Assembly: GCF_009192745.1 (NCBI RefSeq)
Contig: NZ_VTFV01000002.1
Location: 248,001-312,000 of the forward strand
Origin: Arthrobacter citreus
GTDB taxonomy: Bacteria > Actinomycetota > Actinomycetes > Actinomycetales > Micrococcaceae
DNA length: 64,000 bases
Direction: 5' to 3'
Part shown: one piece after another, positions 45,259 through 56,980 of the stretch
Position numbering within the stretch: the stretch's first letter is position 1
Layout of the letters: the number at the start of each line of letters is the position of its first letter
Notes under the pieces: model-generated
Told to the model about the DNA's origin: nothing
Databases searched by the model: none
What the model saw: only the letters and a program-made list of their open reading frames with translations
Made by a program: the position numbers and the translations under genes

Positions 45259-45876
45259 ATGAGACACCATGCAGGAGCCATGAACCGGACCTGGCTGATC
45301 ATTCTAGGGATTGTCCTGCTCGCAGCCGGGACGGCCTCTATTCTCTTCTCCTCCGGACTCATGGACCAGATCACCAACGGAAACCTGGCCGGTGCGGACG
45401 AGCCCGTCCTGACCAGCGGATCCGGCATCCTGGACACCGTTCCGGCAGGAGCCGTGCTGATTGGCGGGCTGGTCCTGGGGCTGCTGGGGCTGTGGTGGAT
45501 CCTGGCGGAGGTGCCGCGGCGGCGGTCCGCTTCGAGCTACCGGCTCCACGAGGATGCCGCCCGCGGGATCACCCGGTGCGACCCGGAAGTGCTGGCAGCC
45601 GCGATTGAAGACGACGCCGCGTCCCTGCCGGGAGTCGTGTCCAGTACCGCGCTGCTGCGCGGTACTGCTGAGTCCCCGGACCTGGCCCTGCGCTTGACCC
45701 TGAACGAGCGCGCAGATATTCAGGAAGCGCTGCGGCTGGTCCGCACCGACGTGCTGGCGAACCTGAGCCGAGCGCTGGAAGTCCCCCTGCACACCGCAGG
45801 AATCGCACTGGAAGTGAGTGGCCGTCCAGCCAAACTGGGCAGCACAGTGGGATCCACCGGCACCGTCGTCTACTGA
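45259..45876 (+). CDS. amaP: AmaP-like alkaline shock membrane anchor
   Basis: About 205 residues from ATG at 45259 with GGGAAGGA upstream. Two N-terminal helices (WLIILGIVLLAAGTASILF and GAVLIGGLVLGLLGLWWIL) bracket a ~35-residue outer loop, as in AmaP; the C-terminal half is an Asp23-like domain (EVLAAAIEDDAASLPGVVSS...). Last gene of the envelope-stress operon. Confidence 0.82.
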   Translation: MRHHAGAMNRTWLIILGIVLLAAGTASILFSSGLMDQITNGNLAGADEPVLTSGSGILDTVPAGAVLIGGLVLGLLGLWWILAEVPRRRSASSYRLHEDAARGITRCDPEVLAAAIEDDAASLPGVVSSTALLRGTAESPDLALRLTLNERADIQEALRLVRTDVLANLSRALEVPLHTAGIALEVSGRPAKLGSTVGSTGTVVY

Positions 45877-45992
45877 GGTTGCCAAATCGTTACCCGGACG
45901 GCGCAGCTGATCTTCCCGACACGGTGTTGCCCAGGGAGCGAAGCGCGGTAGCCTAAACCGCACTTCGGCCTTTCCTGGTGACGGACGGGTAT

Positions 45993-46832
45993 ATGACCAT
46001 GGTGCAGCATTACCGGGAGGCACTGCCTCCGAACGACTATCCGATCTGCGTTACGTGCGGAACCCAGTACGGGGAAACCCGCGCGGACTGTCCGGTGTGC
46101 CTGGATGAGCGGCAATATGTCCCGTTGTCCGGGCAGGCCTGGACTTCACTGTCCCGGCTGCGGTCCGGCGCCCGTCGGGCCAGTGTCCATCCTCAGGGGC
46201 CGGGTGTGCTGGGGATCGGCTGCGAACCGAAGTTCGCAATCGGACAGCGGGCGCTCCTGGTCAAGGCCGCGGACGGGAACGTCCTCTGGGACTGCGTGCC
46301 CTACCTGGATGAAGAACTGGTGGACCTCGTCAACGCCGAAGGCGGCCTCACCGCGATTGCCATCAGCCATCCGCACTACTACGCCACCATGGTGGACTGG
46401 GCCAGGGAATTCGGCGTGCCCGTCTACCTGCACAGCCAGGACCGGGAATGGGTGGGACGCAGCGACCCCGCCTTGGAATTCTGGGACGGCGACCGCATGG
46501 AACTGGCCGAGGGGCTGGTCCTCTACCGTCCCGGGATCCACTTCCCGGGCGGCACGGTGATGCACTGGGAGGACGACCCGGACGGGCTCGGGGCACTGTT
46601 CAGCGGCGACATCATCCAGGTGATCCCGGACTTCAGCCACGTTGCCTTTATGTACAGCTATCCCAACCTGATCCCGGAACGGCCGGACGTGGTGGAAGCA
46701 GCGGCCGAACTGCTGGCACCGCTGTCCTACGAGCGGCTGTACGGAGCCTGGTGGGATTACATCCTGCCCCGCGGGGCGGACCGGATCGTCCAGGATTCGG
46801 CCCGCCGCTACCTCAAGTTCACGCGCGGCTGA
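45993..46832 (+). CDS. MBL-fold protein with N-terminal zinc ribbon
   Basis: About 279 residues from ATG at 45993; GTG at 45978 is an alternative. Residues ~18-38 hold CVTC...CPVC, a zinc-ribbon. The rest is a metallo-beta-lactamase-like fold (LLVKAADGNVLWDCVPYLDEELVDLV, FSGDIIQV), but the usual HxHxDH metal motif is replaced by ISHPHYYATM, so metal binding may differ or be partly lost. Function unknown. It overlaps the convergent permease by 14 bp. Confidence 0.78.
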   Translation: MTMVQHYREALPPNDYPICVTCGTQYGETRADCPVCLDERQYVPLSGQAWTSLSRLRSGARRASVHPQGPGVLGIGCEPKFAIGQRALLVKAADGNVLWDCVPYLDEELVDLVNAEGGLTAIAISHPHYYATMVDWAREFGVPVYLHSQDREWVGRSDPALEFWDGDRMELAEGLVLYRPGIHFPGGTVMHWEDDPDGLGALFSGDIIQVIPDFSHVAFMYSYPNLIPERPDVVEAAAELLAPLSYERLYGAWWDYILPRGADRIVQDSARRYLKFTRG

Positions 46833-48309
46833 GCTGTTTCACGGCCTCCCGCTCGGCGTCCGCCATCGCCTTGTACTCCGCTACCCGGGCCTGGTGCAGC
46901 GGCGTGCGGCGCAGCAGGGCGTAGGCCCCGCCCAGCAGGGCAAACCAGATAGGCGTGACCAGCAGTGCGGTGAGCGTGTCCGGCTGCGTGGTCAGCGCCC
47001 AGACGATGAACACGAAGAAGGCCAGCACCACATAGACCATGACCCGGCCGCCGGGCAGCTTGAACTTCGACTCAGCATGCAGCTGGGGCCGCCGGCGGCG
47101 GTAGGTCAGGTAGCTGAACAGGATGATGGTCCACACGAACATAAAGCAGAGCGCGGAAATGGTGGTCACCAGGGTGAAGGCCGCGCTGACCGAGTCGCCG
47201 GCGTACAGCAGCACCACACCCGCCAGCAGGAAGGTGCAGGAGAAGAACAGGGCGTTGCGGGGTACCTGCCGGCTGGACAGGCGGCCGAGCGCCTTGGGCG
47301 CATCGCCGTCGTGAGCCAGCCCAAAGACCATCCGAGAGGTGGAGTAGATGCCGGAGTTGGCGGAGGAAGCGGCGGAGGTCAGCACCACAAAATTGACGAC
47401 GGCGGCAGCAGTTCCCAGCCCTGCCAAGGCAAACATGCCCACGAACGGGCTTTCCTCGGCATTGAATTCGGTCCAGGGAATCACGGACATCAGCACCACC
47501 AGCGCGCCTACGTAGAAGAGCATGATGCGCAGCGGAATGGAGTTGATTGCTTTGGGCAGGTTTTTCTCCGGGTCCTTGGTCTCCGCGGCTGCGGTGCCGA
47601 CCAGCTCGATGCCGACGAACGCGAAAACGGCAATCTGGAAGCCCGCCACGAAGCCCATGGGACCGGTGGGGAAGAAACCGCCGTTTTCCCACAGGTTCCC
47701 GAACCCGGCGGTGGAGCCGGCGCCGGAATCAAAGCCGGTGAGGATCATGACCAGGCCCACCACGATCAGCGTCAGGATGGCGACGATCTTGATCAGGGCG
47801 AACCAGAATTCAGTCTCGCCGAAGGCCTTCACCGTGGGCAGGTTGAGGGCTACCAGCAGCACAATGCAGGCCAGCGCCGGAATCCAGAGCGGTATCCCGC
47901 CCCACCAGAACCTCACGTAGTGCGCGATTGCCACCACGTCCGCTATGCCGGTAACCACCCAGCAGAACCAGTAGGTCCAGCCGGTGAAGAACCCGGCCCA
48001 GGGGCCCAGCAGGTCCGCGGCGAAGTCGCTGAAGGACTTGTAGCGCAGGTTGGAGAGGAGCAGTTCGCCCATCGCCCGCATCACGAAATACAGCATGAAG
48101 CCGATGATCATGTAGACGAAGATGACCGAAGGGCCCGCCACGGAGATGGTCTTGCCCGAACCCATGAACAGGCCGGTGCCAATAGCTCCGCCAATGGCGA
48201 GGAGCTGGATGTGGCGGCTGGACATCGAACGCGCAAGGCCCGGGTCTTTGGAGCTGGAAACCGCAGCTGAATGGTCCGTGGCTGAAGCGGGGGTGGAGCT
48301 ACCTGGCAT
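46819..48309 (-). CDS. CycA-like D-serine/D-alanine/glycine permease
   Basis: A 496-residue amino-acid permease (AAT subfamily of APC). Markers: RSMSSRHIQLLAIGGAIGTGLFMGSG before and in TM1, and GIELVGTAAAETKDPEKNLPKAINSIP in the central loop. Twelve helices. ATG at 48309 starts the typical short polar tail. It is divergent from the glycine-riboswitch-controlled gcv cluster, which supports glycine/serine/alanine as substrate. Confidence 0.88.
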   Translation of the reverse strand: MPGSSTPASATDHSAAVSSSKDPGLARSMSSRHIQLLAIGGAIGTGLFMGSGKTISVAGPSVIFVYMIIGFMLYFVMRAMGELLLSNLRYKSFSDFAADLLGPWAGFFTGWTYWFCWVVTGIADVVAIAHYVRFWWGGIPLWIPALACIVLLVALNLPTVKAFGETEFWFALIKIVAILTLIVVGLVMILTGFDSGAGSTAGFGNLWENGGFFPTGPMGFVAGFQIAVFAFVGIELVGTAAAETKDPEKNLPKAINSIPLRIMLFYVGALVVLMSVIPWTEFNAEESPFVGMFALAGLGTAAAVVNFVVLTSAASSANSGIYSTSRMVFGLAHDGDAPKALGRLSSRQVPRNALFFSCTFLLAGVVLLYAGDSVSAAFTLVTTISALCFMFVWTIILFSYLTYRRRRPQLHAESKFKLPGGRVMVYVVLAFFVFIVWALTTQPDTLTALLVTPIWFALLGGAYALLRRTPLHQARVAEYKAMADAEREAVKQLSRA

Positions 48310-48589
48310 GGAGTTCTTTCTCGTTGGCGCCGAGCCGGCGCACCGCAACCACGACACGCGGCTGGCACCAATATGCACAGATATTCAATGAAGCCTCATG
48401 AGAGGTGGCGGATTCGCCGACCAATTCAGTTTCGGCAGTGCTTTGGGGCATGTCAATTTGGCCGTCCGGCCCTCCGGGCCTTCCAGCGCCGTTCCGGGCA
48501 GGACATGCGGCCAAAGTCATACCTTGATGGGCGCTGTCCGGCGGGCTAAAGTCAGGGTGCAGCCACAATTGAATACGCCTTTACCAGCC

Positions 48590-48788
48590 GTGGCGGGAGA
48601 GTCCCGCGCACCAATGCAGGCAGCACTGCGATGCGGGCGCCGTAGGAGCAAACCCTCCCCGGGAATCTCTCAGGCCCCTGTACCGCCATGGCGAGGCAAC
48701 TCTGGAAAGCAGGACCGGCATGCCGGTTCCTCACCGACGGTGCAAGCGGATCACACCCGCGGAATCTCTCAGGTCCAATACAGAGCGG
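48590..48788 (+). promoter_or_regulatory. Tandem glycine riboswitch
   Basis: Two glycine aptamers in series upstream of gcvP. The first shows GGCGGGAGAG, CGCCGTAGGAGCAA and GGAATCTCTCAGGC (48592-48675); the second shows GCAACTCTGGAAAGC, CACCGACGGTGCAAGCGG and GGAATCTCTCAGGTC followed by ACAGAG (48695-48785). These are the conserved P1/P3 and loop sequences of the class. Glycine binding usually switches on glycine cleavage genes. No separate terminator is seen before the gcvP ATG at 48841, so control may be at translation. Confidence 0.93.
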
Positions 48789-48840
48789 GGAGGAAGCCCG
48801 TCGCATTCGGCGTACCCTCGCCCGCCCCTTGGAGCCTCCC

Positions 48841-51675
<2,835 letters not shown>

Positions 51676-51688
51676 GGGGATCGCCGCT

Positions 51689-52810
51689 ATGACTGAGCAG
51701 TACACCGCGCTTTACGAAGAGCACAAACGCCTGGGTGCCTCCTTCACTGACTTCGGCGGCTGGCAGATGCCCCTGAAATACAGCTCTGAACTGGCCGAGC
51801 ACCACGCAGTCCGCAAGGCCGCGGGACTCTTCGACCTCTCCCACATGGGCGAAGTCGAAGTCGCCGGACCGGACGCTGCCGCGTTCCTGGACTACGCGCT
51901 GACGGGCAAGCTCTCCGCCGTGGCCGTGGGCCGCGCCAAATACTCGCTGATCACGAACGCTGACGGCGGAATCATCGACGACCTGATCAGCTACCGCCTG
52001 GGCGAAGAGTCCTACCTCGTGGTCCCCAACGCGGGCAACGCCGCCGTCGTCGCCGCTGAGCTGGCTGTCCGCGCCGAAGGTTTCGACGTCGCGGTGCAGG
52101 ACAAGACGGCCGAGACTTCCCTCGTTGCGGTCCAGGGCCCTGAAGCCGAGGCCATCCTGCTGGATCTGGTGCCTGCCGATTTCCGGGACGCGGTCACTGG
52201 AATGAAGTACTACGCCGCCGCGCCTGTTGAGCTGACCGTGGGGGGCAGCTCGCACAGGCTGCTGGTGGCCCGCACCGGCTACACCGGCGAAGACGGTTTC
52301 GAGATCTACGTCCCGAATGACGACGCCACTGCCCTGTGGCAGGCGCTTCTTGCCGCCGGGGAAGGCCGCGGACTCGTTCCGGCGGGCCTTGCCTGCCGTG
52401 ACTCGCTGCGCCTGGAAGCCGGTATGCCGCTCTACGGCAACGAGCTCTCCCTTGGGGTGGATCCGTACGCTGCCGGCCTGGGCGGCGTCGTCGCTCTGTC
52501 CAAGGACGGCGACTTTGTGGGCCGCGAAGCCCTCGCCGCCAAAAAGGAGCAGGGACCTGCACGCAAACTCGTTGGCCTCAAGGGTTCCGGCCGCCGTTCG
52601 GCCCGTTCCCACTACCCGGTCCTGAAGGACGGCGAGACCATCGGTGAAGTCACCTCCGGCGCTCCGAGCCCAACCCTCGGTTACCCAATCGCCCTGGCCT
52701 ATGTCGACGCCACCTACGCCGAACCCGGCACCACCCTCGACGTCGACCTCCGAGGCAAGCCCGAACCCTTCGAAGTCGTCTCTCTCCCCTTCTACAAGCG
52801 CGACAAGTAG
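51689..52810 (+). CDS. gcvT: Aminomethyltransferase, T protein
   Basis: A 373-residue tetrahydrofolate-dependent T protein. Signatures: FTDFGGWQMPLKYSSELAEHHAVRKAAGLFDLSHMGE, NADGGIIDDLISYRL, ARTGYTGEDGFEIY and AGLACRDSLRLEAGMPLYGNEL. It releases ammonia and forms methylene-THF. Start at ATG 51689, 13 bp after gcvP. Confidence 0.96.
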   Translation: MTEQYTALYEEHKRLGASFTDFGGWQMPLKYSSELAEHHAVRKAAGLFDLSHMGEVEVAGPDAAAFLDYALTGKLSAVAVGRAKYSLITNADGGIIDDLISYRLGEESYLVVPNAGNAAVVAAELAVRAEGFDVAVQDKTAETSLVAVQGPEAEAILLDLVPADFRDAVTGMKYYAAAPVELTVGGSSHRLLVARTGYTGEDGFEIYVPNDDATALWQALLAAGEGRGLVPAGLACRDSLRLEAGMPLYGNELSLGVDPYAAGLGGVVALSKDGDFVGREALAAKKEQGPARKLVGLKGSGRRSARSHYPVLKDGETIGEVTSGAPSPTLGYPIALAYVDATYAEPGTTLDVDLRGKPEPFEVVSLPFYKRDK

Positions 52811-52845
52811 CTCTTACCGAAATGACACCGAGGTTGGACCGGACC

Positions 52846-52997
52846 CGGCGGTGGCGGGGCTTTTCGTGTAGCCCCGCATCGCCGAGCGAGGAACGAGCGA
52901 GACAGTGAAAGATCCAGGGCCCCTCTCCGAGCTTGCGAGGAGGAGGGCGGGATCTGGAACGCTAAGGGGCGGCGAAACGTCCCGTCAACGCCGCCCC
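52846..52997 (+). other. Three tandem hairpins between gcvT and gcvH
   Basis: The 234-bp gcvT-gcvH gap holds no gene. It contains a ~14-bp bulged hairpin with a TTTTCGTGTA loop (52846-52884), an AGATCC/GGATCT-closed hairpin (52910-52955) and GGGGCGGC/GCCGCCCC (52966-52997). They may terminate the riboswitch transcript or adjust the ratio of GcvP/T to GcvH/GlyA/SdaA. Not a match to a known riboswitch. Confidence 0.55.
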
Positions 52998-53044
52998 ACC
53001 TAGACTCGAACCAACAACTCCATGCTTCCGAAAGGCACATCCCA

Positions 53045-53422
53045 ATGAGCAAAGTTGATCCGTCCCTCCGCTACTCCGCCGAACACGAGTGGGTGGACGC
53101 ATCCAGCCCCGTAAAGGTTGGCATCTCCGCCGTTGCCGCTGACGCCCTGGGCGACGTCGTCTACGTCGACCTTCCCGCCGTCGGCGACACCGTCACTGCA
53201 GGCGAGACCTGCGGCGAAGTCGAATCCACCAAGTCCGTTTCGGACCTGTACGCTCCGGTTTCCGGCACCATCGTGGAGATCAACCAGGAAGCCGTGGACA
53301 ACCCGGCCATCCTGAACGAAGACCCCTACGGCGCCGGCTGGCTGTTCACCGTTGAGGTCACGGAGGAGGGTGCGCTGCTGAGCGCCGCAGAGTACGCGGA
53401 GAAGAACGGCGGCGAGCTGTGA
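53045..53422 (+). CDS. gcvH: Glycine cleavage system H protein
   Basis: A 125-residue lipoyl carrier. The lipoyl lysine is Lys63 in [18 protein letters not shown], and HEWV at residues 14-17 and [14 protein letters not shown] are conserved. It shuttles the aminomethyl group between GcvP and GcvT. CGAAAGGCAC precedes the ATG. Its TGA overlaps the GTG of glyA. Confidence 0.97.
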   Translation: MSKVDPSLRYSAEHEWVDASSPVKVGISAVAADALGDVVYVDLPAVGDTVTAGETCGEVESTKSVSDLYAPVSGTIVEINQEAVDNPAILNEDPYGAGWLFTVEVTEEGALLSAAEYAEKNGGEL

Positions 53423-54720
53423 CCGATTTCCTGAACTCCCACCTCGCGGAGATCGATCCCGAGGTTGCCGAGCAGATCGACAACGAGCGTCGCCGCCAGC
53501 AGGAGGGGCTGGAGATGATCGCCTCCGAGAACCACACTGCGGTGTCGATCATGGAAGCCCAGGGATCCGTGCTCACCAACAAGTACGCCGAGGGCTACCC
53601 CGGGCGCCGCTACTACGGCGGCTGCGAATACGTGGACGTCATTGAGCAGCTGGCAATCGACCGGGCCAAGGAACTCTTTGGCGCAGGTTTCGCCAATGTC
53701 CAGCCGCACTCCGGTGCGCAGGCCAACGCCTCGGTGATGCACGCGCTGATCCGTCCGGGTGACACCGTGCTGGGGCTTTCCCTGGCCGACGGCGGCCACC
53801 TGACCCACGGAATGAAGATCAACTTCTCCGGCCGGCTGTACAACATCGTTCCCTACGGTGTGGACGAAACCACCCACACCGTGAACGTGGACGACGTCGC
53901 GCGGCTGGCCCGTGAGCACAAGCCGAAACTGATTGTCGCCGGCTGGTCCGCGTACGCCCGCCAGCTGGACTTTGAGGCATTCCGCGCCATCGCGGACGAG
54001 GTGGGTGCCTACCTCATGGTGGACATGGCGCACTTCGCCGGACTCGTCGCGGCCGGACTGCACCCCAGCCCGGTTCCGCACGCCCACGTGGTTACCTCCA
54101 CGACGCACAAGACCCTTGCCGGTCCGCGCGGCGGCATCATCCTCTCCAACGACGCGGACATTGCCAAGAAGATCAACTCCGCCGTCTTCCCGGGCCAGCA
54201 GGGTGGGCCGCTGGAGCACGTGATTGCCGGCAAGGCGACCGCACTGAAGATCGCCGGCACCCCCGAGTTCCGCGAACGCCAGGAACGCACCCTGGCCGGT
54301 TCACGGATCCTGGCCGAACGGCTGCTCTCCGATGACGTCGCGGCCAAGGGCATTTCCGTGGTTTCCGGGGGCACTGACGTGCACCTGGTCCTGGTGGACC
54401 TGCGCAACGCTGAACTGGACGGCCAGCAGGCCGAGGACCGCCTCGCGCAGATCGACATCACGGTCAACCGCAACGCCGTACCGTTCGATCCGCGGCCGCC
54501 GATGGTTACCTCGGGTCTTCGGATCGGCACTCCGGCGCTGGCCACCCGCGGCTTTGACGAGAAAGCGTTCCGTGAAGTCGCGGACATCATCGCACTGGCC
54601 CTCATCGCCGGGAACGGCGAGGATCTCAGTGCACTCAGGGACCGCGTCCACACCCTGGCCGCGGCCCACCCGCTCTACCCGCAGGTCGCCGACCTGGCCG
54701 GAGCACCCGCCCGCGCCTGA
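53419..54720 (+). CDS. glyA: Serine hydroxymethyltransferase
   Basis: A 433-residue PLP enzyme interconverting glycine plus methylene-THF and serine. The PLP-lysine block is [21 protein letters not shown]; also [42 protein letters not shown] start overlaps the gcvH stop, so translation is coupled. With the cleavage system it turns two glycines into one serine. Confidence 0.97.
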   Translation: MTDFLNSHLAEIDPEVAEQIDNERRRQQEGLEMIASENHTAVSIMEAQGSVLTNKYAEGYPGRRYYGGCEYVDVIEQLAIDRAKELFGAGFANVQPHSGAQANASVMHALIRPGDTVLGLSLADGGHLTHGMKINFSGRLYNIVPYGVDETTHTVNVDDVARLAREHKPKLIVAGWSAYARQLDFEAFRAIADEVGAYLMVDMAHFAGLVAAGLHPSPVPHAHVVTSTTHKTLAGPRGGIILSNDADIAKKINSAVFPGQQGGPLEHVIAGKATALKIAGTPEFRERQERTLAGSRILAERLLSDDVAAKGISVVSGGTDVHLVLVDLRNAELDGQQAEDRLAQIDITVNRNAVPFDPRPPMVTSGLRIGTPALATRGFDEKAFREVADIIALALIAGNGEDLSALRDRVHTLAAAHPLYPQVADLAGAPARA

Positions 54721-54744
54721 TCGGCGCGAACCAAAGGACACCGC

Positions 54745-56166
54745 ATGGCTGTAGGCGTTTTCGACCTCTTCACCGTGGGCATCGGCCCCTCGAGTTCCCA
54801 CACCGTGGGGCCGATGAGGGCAGGCGCGGCCTTCGCCTCGGAGCTCGCCGACGCCGGTGTCCTTGCCTCCGTGGCCGGTCTCCGCGTGGATCTTTACGGG
54901 TCCCTCGCGGCGACCGGCCGCGGGCACGGCACCTTTCCTGCCGTCCTCCTCGGGCTGGAAGGCTTTGCGCCGGAGGAAATCCTCCCGGAGCAGATGGAGG
55001 AACGGCTCGCGGAGATCGAAGCGAGCGGCAAGATCCAGCTGGGCAGCGAGCTTGAGGCTTCCAGCGGCGTCGGCGTGGTCCTTGAATACGGGATCGAGGA
55101 CATGGTGCTGCATCCGCTCACGGTCCTGCCCCGCCACACCAACGGCATCCGGTTCGCCGTCAGCGGCGCCGACGGCGAGGTGCTCCATGAAGCCACGTTC
55201 TTCAGCGTGGGTGGCGGGTTCATCGTGCGCGACGGCGAGGAGGAGACTGCCGCCGTCGAACTCGAAGCCTCCAAACAGGCACTGCCGTATCCCTTCCGCA
55301 CCGCCGTTCAGCTGCTGGAACACTGCACTGCCAACGGACTCTCCATCAGCCAGGTGATGCTGGCGAACGAGCTGGTGTCCCGGTCCGAAGAGGAGGTTCG
55401 AGCCGGGCTGCTGCACATCCGCGACGTGATGGACCAGTGCAAGGATTCCGCGATCGCCCGTTCCGGCCTGCTGCCGGGAGGACTCAAGGTCCGGCGTCGG
55501 GCACCCCAGTGGCATACGCGGCTGCGCGAAGAAGACCCTAACCGTGACCCTCGCTTCTGGCAGGAGTGGGTGAACCTGGTGGCGCTGGCCGTCAACGAGG
55601 AAAACGCGTCCGGCGGCCGCGTTGTCACCGCACCGACCAACGGCGCTGCCGGAATCATCCCCGCCGTGCTCTTCTACGCAACGCACTACGGCCCCGGCAT
55701 GGACACTGCCACCCCGGAACAGAAGGACGACGCCGTCGTCCGCTTCCTGCTCGCCGCCGGCGCGATCGGGGTGCTCTACAAGGAGCAGGCCTCGATTTCC
55801 GGCGCTGAGGTGGGCTGCCAGGGCGAGGTGGGGTCGGCGTCGTCCATGGCCGCCGCAGGCCTCGCCGAAATCCTGGGCGGTTCCCCGGAGCAGGTGGAGA
55901 ACGCCGCGGAAATCGCGATGGAGCATAACCTGGGGCTGACCTGCGATCCCATCGGCGGGCTGGTGCAGGTGCCGTGCATCGAGCGCAACGCCATCGGCGC
56001 CGGCAAAGCGGTCAACGCCGCCAAGATGGCGCTGTGGGGCGACGGTGAGCACCGGGTTTCCCTCGACGAGGTCATTGTGACCATGCGCGAAACCGGCCGG
56101 GACATGAGCTCGAAGTACAAGGAAACCGCCATGGGTGGCCTCGCCGTGAACGTTGTGGAGTGCTGA
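54745..56166 (+). CDS. sdaA: L-serine ammonia-lyase (single-chain, iron-sulfur type)
   Basis: A 473-residue L-serine dehydratase converting serine to pyruvate and ammonia. It has the N-terminal beta domain ([16 protein letters not shown]) and C-terminal alpha domain with [44 protein letters not shown] (4Fe-4S Cys region), [33 protein letters not shown]. It is the last gene of the cluster and supplies an exit for serine made from excess glycine. Confidence 0.95.
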   Translation: MAVGVFDLFTVGIGPSSSHTVGPMRAGAAFASELADAGVLASVAGLRVDLYGSLAATGRGHGTFPAVLLGLEGFAPEEILPEQMEERLAEIEASGKIQLGSELEASSGVGVVLEYGIEDMVLHPLTVLPRHTNGIRFAVSGADGEVLHEATFFSVGGGFIVRDGEEETAAVELEASKQALPYPFRTAVQLLEHCTANGLSISQVMLANELVSRSEEEVRAGLLHIRDVMDQCKDSAIARSGLLPGGLKVRRRAPQWHTRLREEDPNRDPRFWQEWVNLVALAVNEENASGGRVVTAPTNGAAGIIPAVLFYATHYGPGMDTATPEQKDDAVVRFLLAAGAIGVLYKEQASISGAEVGCQGEVGSASSMAAAGLAEILGGSPEQVENAAEIAMEHNLGLTCDPIGGLVQVPCIERNAIGAGKAVNAAKMALWGDGEHRVSLDEVIVTMRETGRDMSSKYKETAMGGLAVNVVEC

Positions 56167-56246
56167 CGCTTGTGGGTTGAGGCGGGCCGGTCCGGGTGGT
56201 AGACAGTAAGGACGCTTAGTAAGTCGCCGACCGGAAGGAACGCATC

Positions 56247-56465
56247 ATGGCCGAACGCGGAAACAGCACCCACGGGCGCCGCATGGATGAGGAAATGAAG
56301 CAGGAGACACAGAACCTGACTCGAAATGCCGTCCCGGACCACGTGGAGGAATGGCGCCAGCCGGAGCCGGTGGCCGATGACACCGACAGTGTCGAAGTGC
56401 AGGATGTGATGAGGGTTGCCCAGGAAACGGAAGCTTCCGTCATTCAGCCGGAGGGGGATGACTAA
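56247..56465 (+). CDS. Small acidic hypothetical protein
   Basis: A 72-residue hydrophilic protein with no membrane segment, rich in Glu, Asp and Gln (RRMDEEMKQETQNLTRN, EVQDVMRVAQETEASV). CGGAAGGAAC precedes the ATG. It ends two bases before the ChaB gene and is likely cotranscribed with it. Family not recognised; the composition resembles small stress-related proteins. Confidence 0.75.
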   Translation: MAERGNSTHGRRMDEEMKQETQNLTRNAVPDHVEEWRQPEPVADDTDSVEVQDVMRVAQETEASVIQPEGDD

Positions 56466-56467
56466 GA

Positions 56468-56887
56468 ATGCCCAAGACCACCAAAACCGGCAAGGCCAAA
56501 AAGAGCGAGCTGCCATCAACCCTTGAGCGCTCAGATAAGAAGGCGCAGGACACTTTCGCGAAGACCTATGACTCCGCGCTGGAGGAGTATGGCGACGAGC
56601 AGCGGGCAGCGCAGACGGCCTATGCATCGCTCAAGCGCACGCATGAGAAGGTGGGCGACCATTGGGAACCCAAGGATTCCAGCGGGCCGTCGGACAAAAA
56701 GGCCGAACAGGGCCGGAAATCCAATGCCAAGACGGCCGGGGGAGTGGATGCCAATGCGTCAAAGGAGCATCTGTACGACGTCGCGTCCAAGCTCGACATC
56801 AGCGGCCGCTCGACGATGAACAAGGACGAGCTGGTGGATGCCATCCAGAAGGCCAACGAGAAGGAAACCCGCAAGGGCCGGTCCTAG
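56468..56887 (+). CDS. ChaB-like protein with C-terminal Rho_N-type domain
   Basis: A 139-residue basic protein. Residues ~15-65 are a ChaB domain (LPSTLERSDKKAQDTFAKTYDSALEEYGDEQRAAQTAYASLKRTHEKVGDHW). After a Lys/Ser-rich linker, residues ~98-132 form a SAP/Rho_N-like helix pair (SKEHLYDVASKLDISGRSTMNKDELVDAIQKAN), a nucleic-acid-binding element. This two-domain form is widespread in actinobacteria; function unknown, possibly nucleic-acid protection in stress. Confidence 0.82.
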   Translation: MPKTTKTGKAKKSELPSTLERSDKKAQDTFAKTYDSALEEYGDEQRAAQTAYASLKRTHEKVGDHWEPKDSSGPSDKKAEQGRKSNAKTAGGVDANASKEHLYDVASKLDISGRSTMNKDELVDAIQKANEKETRKGRS

Positions 56888-56980
56888 AATCAGGCAAGGT
56901 GTGACTTGTGTTACAGGCGGGACTTAAGTAAAGCTGTACAGCAGTTCAATCAGCTTGCTTACTAGTTCCGGAGGTGCCGC

